Assembly: GCF_900110435.1 (NCBI RefSeq)
Contig: NZ_FODT01000011.1
Location: 1-64,000, forward strand
Direction of reading: 5' to 3'
Length of the DNA: 64,000 nt
From: Rhodopseudomonas pseudopalustris
Lineage (GTDB): Bacteria; Pseudomonadota; Alphaproteobacteria; Rhizobiales; Xanthobacteraceae
Part shown: positions 17,141 to 29,367 of the stretch, piece by piece
Numbering within the stretch: position 1 is the first letter of the stretch
How the letters are laid out: every line of letters begins with the position of its first letter
The notes under the pieces: generated by a model
Told to the model about the DNA's origin: nothing
What the model saw: only the letters and a program-made list of their open reading frames with translations
The model's database searches: none
Position numbers and translations under genes: made by a program

Positions 17141-18022
17141 ATGAGCGCGCTGGACAATCGCCTCTTCGCCAAGATGAACGGCATCGGCAACGAGATCGTC
17201 GTGGTCGATCTGCGCGATCAGCCGGCGCCGGTCACGCCGGACGATGCGCGCGCGGTGGCGGCGCATCTGCCCTATGATCAGCTGATGCTGTTGCAGCCGG
17301 CGCGGCTGCCGGGCACCGAGGCGTTCGTTCGGATCTACAACAATGACGGTTCCGAGGCCGGCGCCTGCGGCAACGGCATGCGCTGCGTCGCCCGGCAGAT
17401 GTTCGCACGGACCGACAAGCAGGGACTGACTTTCGAGACCCGCGCCGGTCTGCTGAATTGCTGGCGGGGACCGGCCGACGGGCTCTACACCGTCGACATG
17501 GGCGAGCCGAAGTTCGGCTGGAAGGACATTCCGCTCGCCGAGGAATTTCGCGACACGCGATCGATCGAGCTGCAAATCGGGCCGATCGACGCGCCGCTGC
17601 TGCACACCCCCTCGGTCGTCAGCATGGGCAATCCGCACGCGATCTTCTGGGTCGACGACATCGAGGCCCACGATCTCGGCCGGTTCGGGCCGCTGCTGGA
17701 AAACCATCCGATCTTTCCGGAGCGCGCCAACATCACGCTCGCCCATATCGTCGATCGCGATCACATCACGATGCGGACCTGGGAGCGCGGCGCGGGACTG
17801 ACCCGGGCCTGCGGCTCGGCCGCCTGCGCCACTGCGGTGGCGGCGGCGCGGCTCAAGCGGGCCGATCGCGTCGTCGAAATGACGCTGCCGGGCGGCCAAC
17901 TCAGCATCGCGTGGCGCGAGAGCGACAATCACGTGCTGATGACCGGCGGCGCGACCTTCGAGTTCGAGGGCCGGTTCGATCCGGCGCTGTTCGCCCGTTC
18001 ACGCGACAAGACCTCGGCCTGA
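17141..18022 (+). CDS. dapF: Diaminopimelate epimerase
   Basis: DapF (293 residues) isomerises LL- to meso-diaminopimelate for lysine and peptidoglycan synthesis. The two catalytic cysteines are present: Cys76 in GACGNGMRC and Cys224 in [23 protein letters not shown] at the N-terminus and [12 protein letters not shown] complete the family picture. Its TGA overlaps the ATG of mtaB by one base, so the two are translationally coupled. Confidence 0.97.
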   Translation: MSALDNRLFAKMNGIGNEIVVVDLRDQPAPVTPDDARAVAAHLPYDQLMLLQPARLPGTEAFVRIYNNDGSEAGACGNGMRCVARQMFARTDKQGLTFETRAGLLNCWRGPADGLYTVDMGEPKFGWKDIPLAEEFRDTRSIELQIGPIDAPLLHTPSVVSMGNPHAIFWVDDIEAHDLGRFGPLLENHPIFPERANITLAHIVDRDHITMRTWERGAGLTRACGSAACATAVAAARLKRADRVVEMTLPGGQLSIAWRESDNHVLMTGGATFEFEGRFDPALFARSRDKTSA

Positions 18023-19353
18023 TGGCGGTCGAGATCGTCACCTTCGGTTGTCGCCTCAACGCGTTCGAATCCGAAGTGATCCGCCGCGAGGCCGAAGGTG
18101 CGGGTCTTCACGACGCCATCGTCATCAACAGCTGCGCGGTCACCAACGAGGCGGTGGCGCAGGCGCGGCAGCAAATCCGCAAGCTGAAGCGCGAGCGGCC
18201 GGGCGCCCGCATCGTCGTGACCGGCTGTGCGGCGCAGACCGAGCCGGCCACCTTCGCAGGCATGGACGAAGTCGATCGCGTCATCGGCAATGACGACAAG
18301 ATGCGCTCCGAGGCCTGGCGCGCCGCGCGCATCGCATTCGACGCCGACACTGCTTTCGGCCTCGGCGCCGAACAGAAGATCGCGGTCGCCGACATCATGG
18401 CGGTGCGCGAGATGGCGCCGCATCTCGTCGACGGTTATCAGAGCGGATTGCCGCGGGTGTTCGTGCAGGTCCAGAACGGCTGCGACCACCGTTGCACGTT
18501 CTGCATCATCCCGTTCGGCCGCGGCAATTCGCGTTCGGTGCCGATCGGCGCGGTGGTCGATCAGGTCCGCGCATTGACCGAGCGCGGCCATGCCGAGATC
18601 GTGCTGACCGGCGTCGATCTCACCAGCTACGGCGCCGACCTGCCCGGAACGCCGAAGCTCGGCGCGTTAGTCAAGAAAGTGTTGCGCCACGTCCCGGAGC
18701 TGCAGCGGCTGCGGATTTCCTCGATCGATTCGATCGAGGCCGATCGCGATCTGCTCGACGCGCTCGCCGGCGAACAACGGCTGATGCCGCATCTGCATCT
18801 GTCGCTGCAGGCCGGCGACGATCTGATCCTGAAGCGGATGAAGCGGCGGCATTTACGCGCCGATGCGATCGCGTTCTGCGACGAGGTGCGGCGGCTGCGC
18901 CCGGACATTGCGCTCGGCGCCGATCTGATCGCAGGTTTCCCGACCGAGTCCGAAGAGATGTTTCAGCGCTCGCTCGATCTGGTCGACGACTGCGGCCTGA
19001 GCTTCCTGCACGTGTTTCCGTATTCGAAACGCCCCGGCACGCCGGCGGCGCGGATGCCGCAGCTCGATGGCCGCATCATCCGCGAACGCGCCGCGCGGCT
19101 GCGCGCCGCAGGCGAAGCGGCTTTGCAACGGCGCCTGCAGGCGGAAATCGGGCAAACCCGCGCCGTGCTGATCGAAAGCGCGACCCAAGGGCGCACGGAG
19201 CATTTCATTCCGGTGGCGATGTCAGGCGCGACCCCGGGGACGGTGCAGAGCCTGACGATCGCCGGGCACGACGGCGCGCGGCTGACGACTACGCGCCGCT
19301 CCAGCCACACGCCGCAAGCCGCGGGTGCAGATGCGGCGGCGGCGGCGCGGTGA
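18022..19353 (+). CDS. mtaB: tRNA N6-threonylcarbamoyladenosine methylthiotransferase
   Basis: MtaB (443 residues) converts t6A37 to ms2t6A in tRNA. The N-terminal UPF0004 domain holds three cluster cysteines (Cys10, Cys38, Cys69). The radical-SAM CxxxCxxC motif is Cys154-Cys158-Cys161 (NGCDHRCTFCIIPFGRG). A TRAM-like C-terminal region follows. This is the MtaB and not the MiaB type, judged by FGCRLNAFES. The 3' end overlaps the convergent pseudouridine synthase gene by 65 bp, so its final residues (HTPQAAGADAAAAAR) may be poorly conserved. Confidence 0.92.
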   Translation: MAVEIVTFGCRLNAFESEVIRREAEGAGLHDAIVINSCAVTNEAVAQARQQIRKLKRERPGARIVVTGCAAQTEPATFAGMDEVDRVIGNDDKMRSEAWRAARIAFDADTAFGLGAEQKIAVADIMAVREMAPHLVDGYQSGLPRVFVQVQNGCDHRCTFCIIPFGRGNSRSVPIGAVVDQVRALTERGHAEIVLTGVDLTSYGADLPGTPKLGALVKKVLRHVPELQRLRISSIDSIEADRDLLDALAGEQRLMPHLHLSLQAGDDLILKRMKRRHLRADAIAFCDEVRRLRPDIALGADLIAGFPTESEEMFQRSLDLVDDCGLSFLHVFPYSKRPGTPAARMPQLDGRIIRERAARLRAAGEAALQRRLQAEIGQTRAVLIESATQGRTEHFIPVAMSGATPGTVQSLTIAGHDGARLTTTRRSSHTPQAAGADAAAAAR

Positions 19354-20185
19354 CGATCACCGGCGGCTTGTTGCGCGACAACGGGATGACGATCTCGCGC
19401 GCGTGCAGATGCAGCTTCGGTTCGCCGAAGCGCGGGCCGTTGCCATAGATGTTGTCGCCGACGATCGGCCAGCCCATCGCCGCACAATGCACCCGCAATT
19501 GATGGGTGCGGCCGGTGATGGGTTCGAGGGCGAGCCAGGTGAGGCGCTTTCCACGCGCACCGCCTGCTCCCTCTCCCGCTTGCGGGGGAGGGTTGGGGTG
19601 GGGGGCCCCCGAAGCGAAGCTCCCGTTGTCGATCCCCATCCCCGACCCCTCCCCGCAAGGGGGAGGGGAGTCGCTTGCCACAGGCTCACTGCTGATCGCA
19701 GCAGGCGCGGGCGCAACAGGATGGGACCGCCCCAGCACCGTCCACTTGGTCAGCGACGGCAGGCCCTCGGGATCGACCTTCTGCCACCAGCCGCGCTCGG
19801 CGTTGAGGCGGCCGATCGGCAGGTCGATGGTGCCATGGTCCTGCTCCGGACCGCCCTCGACGATCGCCCAGTAGGTTTTTGAAATCTTGCTGTGTTTGAA
19901 CAGCAGCCCGAGCGTTGCGGTGGCCTTGCGGTGGCGGCCGAGCACCAGGCAGCCGGAGGTGTCGCGGTCGAGCCGATGCGCCAGCACCGGCGGGCGCGGC
20001 AGGCCGAACCGCAGGAATTCGAACGAGGTTTCGAGATTCGGCCCGCCCTTCGGGCCGCGATGCACCGGCAGGCCGGCCGGCTTGTCGATCACCAGCATCA
20101 GCCCGTCGCGATGCAGCACCCGCGCCTGAATGTCCTCGGGCGACAGTTCCGGCACGTCGAATTGATCTGGGTGGCTTTCGTTCAT
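19289..20185 (-). CDS. RluA-family pseudouridine synthase with in-frame repeat insertion
   Basis: This enzyme (298 residues) isomerises uridine in rRNA or tRNA. The catalytic Asp lies in AHRLDRDTSGCLVLG, and the family C-terminal motif EPITGRTHQLRVHCAAMGWP is intact. Between them, residues about 171-207 are encoded by a dispersed GC-rich palindrome (19566-19676) translated as Pro/Gly-rich sequence. The remainder, about 250 residues, is the normal size for short RluA-like proteins. The insert keeps the frame open, so activity may survive. The exact target nucleotide cannot be inferred. Confidence 0.85.
   Translation of the reverse strand: MNESHPDQFDVPELSPEDIQARVLHRDGLMLVIDKPAGLPVHRGPKGGPNLETSFEFLRFGLPRPPVLAHRLDRDTSGCLVLGRHRKATATLGLLFKHSKISKTYWAIVEGGPEQDHGTIDLPIGRLNAERGWWQKVDPEGLPSLTKWTVLGRSHPVAPAPAAISSEPVASDSPPPCGEGSGMGIDNGSFASGAPHPNPPPQAGEGAGGARGKRLTWLALEPITGRTHQLRVHCAAMGWPIVGDNIYGNGPRFGEPKLHLHAREIVIPLSRNKPPVIVTAPPPPHLHPRLAACGWSGA
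19566..19676. repeat. Palindromic repeat inserted in frame in the pseudouridine synthase gene
   Basis: This GC-rich unit of about 111 bp (37 codons) has two stem-loops: CTCCCTCTCCCGC/GCGGGGGAGGG near 19567-19592 and CCCCTCCCCGC/AAGGGGGAGGGG near 19645-19669. Its minus-strand translation (PHPNPPPQAGEG type) is the kind of peptide that arises from intergenic palindromes. Here it replaces no conserved motif and preserves the reading frame. Confidence 0.85.
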
Positions 20186-20213
20186 GGCCCGAAACGGCTA
20201 ACACAGCGCCCAG

Positions 20214-21161
20214 ATGAGTGACACTCCGGAAACACAGAAACCGAGCTGGTGGCGGCGGCTGTCCAGCGGGCTGAAGCGCACGTCGAGTTCAATCGGCACG
20301 GCGCTCTCCGAATTCATTTCCAAGCGCAAACTCGACCGGGCGATGCTCGATGAGATCGAGGACGTGCTGCTGCGCGCCGACCTCGGCACCGAGGTGGCGT
20401 CGCGGATTTCGGATGCGGTCGGCGAGGGCCGCTACGACAAGATGATTTCGGCGAGCGATGTGAAGGAGATCGTCGCCTCCGAAGTCGAGAAGGTGCTGGC
20501 GCCGGTGGCGAAGCCGCTGGTGATCGACGACGCCAAGAAACCGTTCGTGGTTCTCGTCGTCGGCGTCAACGGTTCGGGCAAGACCACCACGATCGGCAAG
20601 CTGTCGGCCCGCTTCGCGGCGGAAGGCCGCAAGGTGATGATGGCCGCCGGCGACACGTTCCGCGCCGCGGCGATCGAGCAGTTGAAGGTGTGGGGCGAGC
20701 GCACCGGCACGCCGGTAATCGCCGGCGCGCAGGGCTCGGACTCCGCGAGCCTCGCCTTCAACGCGCTGACCGCGGCCAAGGAGCAGGGCCGCGACGTGCT
20801 GCTGATCGACACCGCGGGCCGGCTGCAGAACCGCAAGGAACTGATGAGCGAGCTCGAAAAGGTCGTTCGCGTCATCAAGAAAGTCGACGACACGGCGCCG
20901 CATGCGGTGCTGCTGGTGCTCGACGCCACGGTGGGACAGAATGCGCTGTCGCAGGTCGAGGCGTTCACCAGAACCGCCGGCGTCACCGGCCTGGTGATGA
21001 CCAAGCTCGACGGCACCGCGCGCGGCGGCATCCTCGTGGCGATCGCGGAGAAGCACAAGCTTCCGGTGCATTTCATCGGCGTCGGCGAAGGCGTCGAGGA
21101 TCTTTCGCCGTTCACCGCGCGCGATTTCGCGCAAGCGATCGCCGGCACGGAGACGCAATGA
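20214..21161 (+). CDS. ftsY: Signal recognition particle receptor FtsY
   Basis: FtsY (315 residues) is the membrane-associated GTPase that receives Ffh-ribosome complexes. A short basic N-terminal part replaces the long acidic A domain of E. coli. The N domain and GTPase follow, with P-loop [14 protein letters not shown] (117 on), [13 protein letters not shown] and [12 protein letters not shown]. Its stop overlaps the start of yciB (ATGA at 21158-21161). Confidence 0.97.
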   Translation: MSDTPETQKPSWWRRLSSGLKRTSSSIGTALSEFISKRKLDRAMLDEIEDVLLRADLGTEVASRISDAVGEGRYDKMISASDVKEIVASEVEKVLAPVAKPLVIDDAKKPFVVLVVGVNGSGKTTTIGKLSARFAAEGRKVMMAAGDTFRAAAIEQLKVWGERTGTPVIAGAQGSDSASLAFNALTAAKEQGRDVLLIDTAGRLQNRKELMSELEKVVRVIKKVDDTAPHAVLLVLDATVGQNALSQVEAFTRTAGVTGLVMTKLDGTARGGILVAIAEKHKLPVHFIGVGEGVEDLSPFTARDFAQAIAGTETQ

Positions 21162-21790
21162 CCAAGGACTCCGCCACCAACGATCTCGTGCCGAAGAACC
21201 AGCCGCATCCGCTGTTCAAGCTCGCGACCGAGCTCGGCCCGCTGCTGGTGTTCTTCTTCGTCAATGCGAAGTGGAATCTGTTCGCCGCCACCGGCGCTTT
21301 CATGGTCGCGGTGATCGCGGCGATCATCGCGTCCTACGTTGTCACCAAGCACGTGCCGATGATGGCTCTGGTGACGGCTGTCGTCGTGCTGGTGTTCGGC
21401 ACGTTGACGCTGGTGCTGCACGACGAGACCTTCATCAAGATGAAGCCGACCATCGTCTACACGCTGTTCGGCGCGGTGCTCGGCGGCGGGCTGTTGTTCG
21501 GGCGTTCGTTCATCGCGATCATGTTCGATCAGGTGTTCAACCTGACGGCGGAAGGCTGGCGCAAGCTGACGCTGCGCTGGGCGCTGTTCTTCTTCGCGAT
21601 GGCGGTGTTGAACGAGGCGGTGTGGCGGACGCAGACGACCGAGTTCTGGGTGTCGTTCAAGGTGTTCGGCATGGTGCCGCTGACCATGCTGTTCGCGATC
21701 CTGCAGATGCCGCTGACCAAGCGCTATCAGGTTGCGCCGGCGACGCTGGAGCAAAGCGCGACCGATGAAGGCGACGTCTCCGGGCGGTAG
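21158..21790 (+). CDS. yciB: Inner membrane septation protein YciB/IspZ family
   Basis: This is a 210-residue polytopic inner-membrane protein with about five to six hydrophobic segments. It carries the family signature around [40 protein letters not shown] and [20 protein letters not shown]. YciB contributes to envelope integrity and septum formation in other bacteria. It is coupled to ftsY by an ATGA overlap, an arrangement common in alphaproteobacteria. Confidence 0.93.
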   Translation: MTKDSATNDLVPKNQPHPLFKLATELGPLLVFFFVNAKWNLFAATGAFMVAVIAAIIASYVVTKHVPMMALVTAVVVLVFGTLTLVLHDETFIKMKPTIVYTLFGAVLGGGLLFGRSFIAIMFDQVFNLTAEGWRKLTLRWALFFFAMAVLNEAVWRTQTTEFWVSFKVFGMVPLTMLFAILQMPLTKRYQVAPATLEQSATDEGDVSGR

Positions 21791-21799
21791 TTTTGAGCC

Positions 21800-21873
21800 G
21801 TCATCGCCGGGCTTGACCCGGCAATCCATCCTTCTTCAAGTGATGCATGCCCGGGTCAAGCCCGGGCATGACG
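21800..21873. repeat. Short dispersed palindromic repeat (family C)
   Basis: Two modules (TCATCGCCGGGCTTGACCCG and GCCCGGGTCAAGCCCGGGCA) occupy the gap between convergent yciB and the HhH protein gene. They match the modules at 11192-11270. The position may let it act as a shared 3' structure. Confidence 0.8.
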
Positions 21874-21903
21874 TGTTCCTTCGTGGCGACGGAGGCGCGC
21901 CGC

Positions 21904-22296
21904 TCAGCCTTTCTGCTTGGCGATGATCTTGTCCTTGATGCCCTCATAGGTCTTCTCGGGCACGACCTTCTTCTGCACCAGCTCGTCCTTGCCCTTGTAG
22001 GGGCGGCCCTTGATGATCGCGGCCGAATAGGCCTTTCCGATCCCCGGCAGCACTTCGAGCTGCTCCACGGTGGCCGAGTTGATGTCGAGCAGGTCCACTT
22101 TCTCGGACTTGGCGCCGGCGGTCGGCGACGTCTTGGTCGCGGCCGGCGGCGGCGCCATCTTGTCGGTTTGGGGCGTGGTCTGGGGGGCCTGGGCCATAGC
22201 CGGGGCGTTGACGAGCAGGCCGAAGGCGAGCGCGGCGGCGAGCGGCGCAAGCGTGAGATGACGCAGCTTCAAAGTACGCAGCTTGAAAGTACGCAT
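21904..22296 (-). CDS. Exported helix-hairpin-helix (ComEA-like) protein
   Basis: The 130-residue product has a signal peptide (hydrophobic core LAPLAAALAFGLLVNAPAMA), a Pro/Thr-rich linker and a C-terminal HhH domain (DLLDINSATVEQLEVLPGIG then AIIKGRPYKGKDELVQKKVV), as in ComEA. That places a DNA-binding fold outside the cytoplasm, possibly for DNA uptake, though no other com genes are here. The start is fixed by GGAGGGACATCGCC before the ATG. The signal n-region is built from a 15-bp tandem duplication. Confidence 0.8.
   Translation of the reverse strand: MRTFKLRTLKLRHLTLAPLAAALAFGLLVNAPAMAQAPQTTPQTDKMAPPPAATKTSPTAGAKSEKVDLLDINSATVEQLEVLPGIGKAYSAAIIKGRPYKGKDELVQKKVVPEKTYEGIKDKIIAKQKG
22261..22290. 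repeat. 15-bp tandem duplication in the signal-peptide region
   Basis: ACGCAGCTTCAAAGT and ACGCAGCTTGAAAGT lie end to end, giving the repeated residues (R)TFKL-RTLKL at the N-terminus of the HhH protein. One base differs between copies. Confidence 0.9.
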
Positions 22297-22414
22297 GGCG
22301 ATGTCCCTCCACGGACGTTGTTAGTAACGACGTGAAGCTAGCCGTCTCTTCATGGCGGCGCCATGGCCGGCAAATGAACCGCCGATAAACGCTGCAAATA
22401 ATTTCGTGCGGCTG

Positions 22415-23014
22415 CTAACTCTGCGGCGCGGCGAGCGCCTTGCCGATCTCGGCCTTGAGGAGCTTGTCGAGATTGTCCGGCGTGATCGGGCCGACCAGCT
22501 TGTAGGCGATCCTGCCGTCGCGCCCGACCACGAAGGTCTCCGGCACGCCATAGACGCCCCATTCGATCGCGGCGCGGCCATTGGGGTCGACGCCGACGGC
22601 GACGAATGGGTTACCATAGCGGCCGAGGAAGCGTCGGGCGTTGTCGGGCTTGTCCTTGTAGTTGATGCCGACGATCTGGATGCGCTTGTCGTCGGCGAGC
22701 GCGGTCAAAAGCGGCGCCTCGTCGTGACACGGTACGCACCACGACGCCCAGACATTGACGACGCTGACCTTGCCCTTGAACAGTCCCGGGTCGAGGCCGG
22801 CGACCTGGACGCCGTCCCGTGTAAGGCCTTCCAGCGACGGCAACGTCGTCTGCGGGGCCTCGCGGCCGATCAGCGCCGACGGAATCCTCGAAATATCGCG
22901 ATCGCCGAGCCTGAACCAGAACAGCGCCGCCAGTCCCGCGAACACCAGCAGCGGCAGCGCGACCACAAGCGAGCGGCGCTTCGGGGAGGGGGCGTCGGGT
23001 GCGGGCGTGCTCAT
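22415..23014 (-). CDS. ccmG: Cytochrome c biogenesis thiol:disulfide interchange protein CcmG/DsbE
   Basis: CcmG (199 residues) is a membrane-anchored periplasmic thioredoxin that reduces apocytochrome c cysteines before haem attachment. A single N-terminal anchor ([20 protein letters not shown]) precedes a thioredoxin domain with active site Cys93-Val-Pro-Cys96 ([13 protein letters not shown]) and the usual cis-Pro region (YGVPETFVV). It is last in ccmA-B-C-D-G and overlaps ccmD by ATGA. Confidence 0.95.
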   Translation of the reverse strand: MSTPAPDAPSPKRRSLVVALPLLVFAGLAALFWFRLGDRDISRIPSALIGREAPQTTLPSLEGLTRDGVQVAGLDPGLFKGKVSVVNVWASWCVPCHDEAPLLTALADDKRIQIVGINYKDKPDNARRFLGRYGNPFVAVGVDPNGRAAIEWGVYGVPETFVVGRDGRIAYKLVGPITPDNLDKLLKAEIGKALAAPQS

Positions 23015-23187
23015 GACAGATCCGTTGCGCTGCGGCCGGAGCGGCGAACCGCGCCGCGCGCTTCCAGGTCGCGCAGCCGCGCCTTCTGGCGGCGATAATC
23101 GATCACCACCCAGAGGATCAGCAGCACGACCACGATCGCGGTCGCCGCATAAGAGGAGACGATGAACTCGGCGTAGCGACCGAACAT
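23011..23187 (-). CDS. ccmD: Haem exporter protein CcmD
   Basis: CcmD has 58 residues, starting [20 protein letters not shown], with one membrane helix and a basic cytoplasmic tail ([16 protein letters not shown]). It stabilises the CcmABC-CcmE haem-transfer complex. Its start overlaps the ccmC stop (TGATG) and its stop overlaps the ccmG start (ATGA), so the frame is fixed by both neighbours. Confidence 0.93.
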   Translation of the reverse strand: MFGRYAEFIVSSYAATAIVVVLLILWVVIDYRRQKARLRDLEARGAVRRSGRSATDLS

Positions 23188-23921
23188 CACGCCGCCTCGG
23201 CTCGGCTGGCCTGCATCATCTGCAGGGTGCGCACCCGCCGGCGCAGGATCTCGTTGCGCATCGCGGCGACGTGCAATGTGAGAAACAGCAGCGAGAAGCC
23301 GACCGCCATCACCAGCAGCGGAGACAGGAACGCCTTGTCCAGCGCCGGGCCGCTCATCCGCATCACCGAGGCGGGCTGATGCAGCGTATTCCACCAGTCG
23401 ACCGAGAATTTGATGATCGGCAGATTGATCGCGCCGACCAGCGTCAGCACCGCCGCGGCGCGCGCCGCGCGGGACGGGTCCTCGACCGCGCGCCACAGCG
23501 CGATCAGGCCGAGATACATCAGGAACAGGATCAGCATCGAGGTCAGCCGGGCGTCCCATTCCCAATAGGTGCCCCACATCGGCCGGCCCCACAGCGAGCC
23601 GGTCAGCAGCGCCAGGAAGGCGAAGGCGGCGCCGATCGGGGCGGCGGTCTTGGCGGCGACGTCGGCAAGCGGATGCCGCCACACCAGCGTGCCGAGCGAG
23701 GCCAGGCTCATCACGCCCCACACGAACATCGCCAGCCAGGCGTTCGGGACGTGCACGAACATGATCTTCACGGTCGCGCCCTGCTGGTAATCGTCCGGCG
23801 CCAGCATCGCCAGCACCAGCCCGACGGTGAGCAGCAGCGCGGTCGCACCCGCCAGCCACGGCAGCAGGCGGCCCGCGAGCGACAGGAACCGGGTCGGATT
23901 GGCGAGTTCGGTCAGCGTCAT
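23187..23921 (-). CDS. ccmC: Haem transporter CcmC
   Basis: CcmC (244 residues) is a six-helix inner-membrane protein that presents haem to CcmE. The Trp-rich signature is visible as [20 protein letters not shown], and the haem-ligand histidines are in [11 protein letters not shown] and [12 protein letters not shown] start at MTLTELANP; the upstream frame is unrelated. It follows ccmB on the same strand after a gap of about 190 bp that contains a short repeat. Confidence 0.95.
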   Translation of the reverse strand: MTLTELANPTRFLSLAGRLLPWLAGATALLLTVGLVLAMLAPDDYQQGATVKIMFVHVPNAWLAMFVWGVMSLASLGTLVWRHPLADVAAKTAAPIGAAFAFLALLTGSLWGRPMWGTYWEWDARLTSMLILFLMYLGLIALWRAVEDPSRAARAAAVLTLVGAINLPIIKFSVDWWNTLHQPASVMRMSGPALDKAFLSPLLVMAVGFSLLFLTLHVAAMRNEILRRRVRTLQMMQASRAEAA

Positions 23922-24071
23922 GCTGTCTCTGATAATGGGAGGAGCGCGCGCAGGCAATGACGGCCGGCAGAACCTGCGGGGCCTCCGTGGGAGTTGATCG
24001 GGCGGGAAGGCGTCATGCTCAAGCAAGATGACGCATCTTCGAATGGTCATCCTGCTTTAGCTTCTTGATTG

Positions 24072-24116
24072 AGCATGATCTTTTCCGAAAAACGGCATCC
24101 ACTTTCCGGGATCTAG
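24072..24116. repeat. Short dispersed repeat between ccmB and ccmC
   Basis: The unit AGCATGATCTTTTCCGAAAA followed by CGGCATCCACTTTCCGGGATC is a form often seen between genes in Bradyrhizobium relatives. It abuts the ccmB stop codon (CTA at 24113-24115). Only one copy is in the window; the family assignment is from general familiarity. Confidence 0.5.
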
Positions 24117-24781
24117 TCCAGCCCGTGCCGCAGGCTGGCGGCGGCGGCGAACGGGCCGATCACCAGGCTCGCCAGCGACAGCGCGCAGAGAATCGAGAAC
24201 GGCGTGCCGAACGGCACCGGTCCGACGATGGCGGCCTGCGACGCCGCGACGCCGAAGATCAGCACCGGGATCGACAGCGGCAGCACCAGCACCGCCAGCA
24301 GCAGCCCGCCGCGGCGCAGCGTCACCGCCAGCGCGGCGCCGATCATGCCGGTGAAGGTCAGGGCCGGGGTTCCGGCGAGCAGCGTCGCCATCACCGCCAG
24401 CGAGGCCATGCCGTCGAGGTTGAGCAGCAGCCCCAGCACCGGGGTCGCGACGATCAGCGGCAGGCCGGCGGCGAGCCAATGCGCGAAGGCCTTGGCGGCG
24501 CAGGTCAGTTCCAGCGGTGTGCGGCTCATCACGATCAGATCGAGCGAGCCGTCCTCGGCGTCGGCGGTGAACAGCCGGTCCAGCGTCAGCAGGCTCGCCA
24601 GCAGCGCGCCGAGCCACAGGATCGCGGGGCCGAGCCGCTGCAGCAGCTTCAGGTCGGGACCGACCGCGAACGGCATCAGCACCACGACGGTGAGGAAGAA
24701 CAGCACCCCGACCAGCGCGCCGCCGCCGACCCGCAGCGCGATCCGGATGTCGCGGCGGATGATCGCTCCAAGCGCGGTCAT
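24113..24781 (-). CDS. ccmB: Haem exporter membrane subunit CcmB
   Basis: CcmB (222 residues) is the permease partner of CcmA in the ABC complex that releases holo-CcmE from CcmC. It has about six hydrophobic segments and the family motifs MTALGAIIRRDIRIALRVGG, FFLTVVVLMPFAVGPDLKLL and ADAEDGSLDLIVMSRTPLEL. The start lies 49 bp from the ccmA stop. Confidence 0.95.
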   Translation of the reverse strand: MTALGAIIRRDIRIALRVGGGALVGVLFFLTVVVLMPFAVGPDLKLLQRLGPAILWLGALLASLLTLDRLFTADAEDGSLDLIVMSRTPLELTCAAKAFAHWLAAGLPLIVATPVLGLLLNLDGMASLAVMATLLAGTPALTFTGMIGAALAVTLRRGGLLLAVLVLPLSIPVLIFGVAASQAAIVGPVPFGTPFSILCALSLASLVIGPFAAAASLRHGLD

Positions 24782-24830
24782 GGGCGGGCTCCTGTGGCTC
24801 GCATCACCAACGCGATCAATCCAAGCCCGC

Positions 24831-25433
24831 TCATGCCGCCGCTCCGATCCGCATCTCGCGCGCGGCGATGCCGAGCGGGCTGTGGGTGGCGGCGATGATC
24901 AGTCCGCCGCCGGCGAGGTGATCGCTCATCAGCCGACCGAACATCTCCTGGCCCCTGACGTCGAGCGCCGAGGTCGGCTCGTCGAGCAGCCAGATCGGCC
25001 GCCGCACCACCAGAAGCCGCGCGATCGACAGCCGCCGGCGCTGGCCCGCGGACAGATAGGCGGCCGGTAGCTCCGCGGCGTGGGCGAGACCGACGGCTTC
25101 GACGGCGGCCGGCAGATCGGTCGGTTCGCCGCCGAGGAACTCGCGCCAGAACGCCAGATTTTCAGTGACGCTGAGCGATGGCTTCAGCGCGTCGCGATGG
25201 CCGAGATAATGCGCCTGTTCGGCGACCGGCGTGTCCGGCTCGCCGCCGTCGAAGGTGATGGTACCAGCGGCGGGCGCCAACAGGCCGGCGATCAGCCGCA
25301 GCAGTGACGTCTTGCCGGCGCCGTTATGGCCGACCAGCGCCAAGGCCTCGCCGCCCGCGGCCTCGACATCGAGCCCGTCGAACACCTCGCGGCCGCCTCG
25401 TACACATCTTAGCCCGCGTCCCGAAAGCCGCAT
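24831..25433 (-). CDS. ccmA: Haem exporter ATP-binding subunit CcmA
   Basis: CcmA (200 residues) is a compact ABC ATPase. It has Walker [11 protein letters not shown] (35-44), signature [15 protein letters not shown], and Walker [13 protein letters not shown]. It powers remodelling of the CcmCDE haem complex. It heads the minus-strand series ccmA-B-C-D-G and is divergent from acnA. The ccmE, ccmF and ccmH genes also needed for the pathway are not in this window. Confidence 0.95.
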   Translation of the reverse strand: MRLSGRGLRCVRGGREVFDGLDVEAAGGEALALVGHNGAGKTSLLRLIAGLLAPAAGTITFDGGEPDTPVAEQAHYLGHRDALKPSLSVTENLAFWREFLGGEPTDLPAAVEAVGLAHAAELPAAYLSAGQRRRLSIARLLVVRRPIWLLDEPTSALDVRGQEMFGRLMSDHLAGGGLIIAATHSPLGIAAREMRIGAAA

Positions 25434-25649
25434 TCGTCGTGCCTGTTCCGCGCCCGGAATTCGGGATCGCCTTGCTCACAATCGACGCTGACGCTAGTCG
25501 TTGTCGAACTGGCGGCGCATCTGGAAAGGTTCTATAAGCCGGAACTTGATGCAGTACACCATCGGCGCCTGCAAGCCAGTCGGCTCGCCCCTTTGGGTGC
25601 CCGCATGACGCCCGCCCCATTGAACCGATAAATCTGGGACCCGCCTTAC
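25434..25649. promoter_or_regulatory. Divergent control region of ccmA and acnA
   Basis: This 216-bp region separates the start codons of ccmA (minus) and acnA (plus) and must contain the promoters of both. I cannot assign -35/-10 boxes with confidence. Confidence 0.45.
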
Positions 25650-28367
<2,718 letters not shown>

Positions 28368-28375
28368 CGCGGCCT

Positions 28376-28479
28376 GGAGCTTTTCCGGTTCTGATGGACA
28401 TCAGAACCGGAACTCTAACTTGATGGTCTGACGCGTTTTCTTCACGCGAAACGGTGTCCGGTTCGCTCGAAAACGCTCT
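28376..28479 (+). repeat. Dispersed two-hairpin palindromic repeat, copy 3
   Basis: It starts 9 bp after the acnA stop codon. The first hairpin is CCGGTTCTGATG / CATCAGAACCGG; the second is bounded by GCGTTTTC (28433-28440) and GAAAACGC. It is the same element as at 94, 2117 and 42473. Confidence 0.85.
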
Positions 28480-28528
28480 CACCAAAGTAGCAGGATGCCT
28501 CACTGCGAAGTGAGTGGCAGGTGAACGG

Positions 28529-28560
28529 AAGGCGGCCTATGCAAAGGGCCGCCTTTTCGT
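28529..28560 (+). terminator. Rho-independent terminator downstream of acnA
   Basis: The stem AAGGCGGCC / GGCCGCCTT with loop TATGCAAAG is followed by TTCGTTT. It lies about 160 bp after acnA and just before the DUF1223 gene. Confidence 0.75.
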
Positions 28561-28619
28561 TTCAAGGCGTCTGGACGGCGGCTGACGCCCGCTTTGTTCC
28601 GCTCCCGGCAAAGGTGACG

Positions 28620-29367
28620 ATGATCGGTGTAGTTGGCATTTCGCGATGGTCAGGCGCACTCGGTCTGTGCGCATTGATCGCGATGGTGCGGCCCGCCGCA
28701 GCCGAACCGCGCGCGGTGGTCGAGCTGTTCACCTCGCAGGGCTGTTCGTCGTGTCCGCCGGCCGATCAGATCATCGGCGACCTGTCGAAGGATCCGTCGG
28801 TGATCGCGCTCAGCCTGCCGATCGATTACTGGGACTATCTCGGCTGGAAGGACACGCTTGCGGATTCGCGCTTCAGCGCGCGCCAGCGAGCCTATTCGCA
28901 GATGCGGGGTGATCGCGACGTGTACACGCCGCAGGTCGTCGTCAACGGCTCGGCGCATGTGGTCGGCAGCAATCGGGCCGGCATCGACGACGCGATCAAG
29001 AGCACCGACAAGGCCACCGGGGTGATGACGGTGCCGGTGACGATGGCGGTCAACGACAAGGAGATCAAGGTGTCGGTCGCCGCCGGGCGACGGCGAGAGG
29101 CGCGGCGAGGTCTGGATCTGCTCGGTGTCGAAGGCGGTGCCGATCGCGATCACCCGCGGCGAGAATCGCGGACGCGAGGTCACTTATCACAACGTCGTCC
29201 GCACGCTGCTCAAGGTCGGCGACTGGACCGGTGCGGCCGGCAGTTGGTCGGTGCCGCTGGAAAACATCGCGCGGGACGGCATCGATGCCGCCGCCGTCTA
29301 TGTGCAGGACGGCAGTCGCGACAGGCCGGGACCGATGCTCGGCGCGGCCTTCACCTCGCTGCACTGA
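28620..29367 (+). pseudogene. DUF1223 thioredoxin-fold secreted protein, frameshifted
   Basis: The first part encodes a signal peptide and the DUF1223 core with a CxxC site (AVVELFTSQGCSSCPPADQI), PIDYWDYLGWKDTLADSRFS and YTPQVVVNGSAHVVGSNRAG. Near 29086-29092 the frame shifts. Removing one G from the GGG run restores GDGE...GEVWICSVSKAVPIAI, continuing to YHNVVRTLLKVGDWTGAAGS and the stop at 29365. As written, the upstream frame runs into nonsense to 29588. Either the gene is recently broken or the base is a sequencing error. The intact protein would be periplasmic, of unknown function. Confidence 0.82.
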
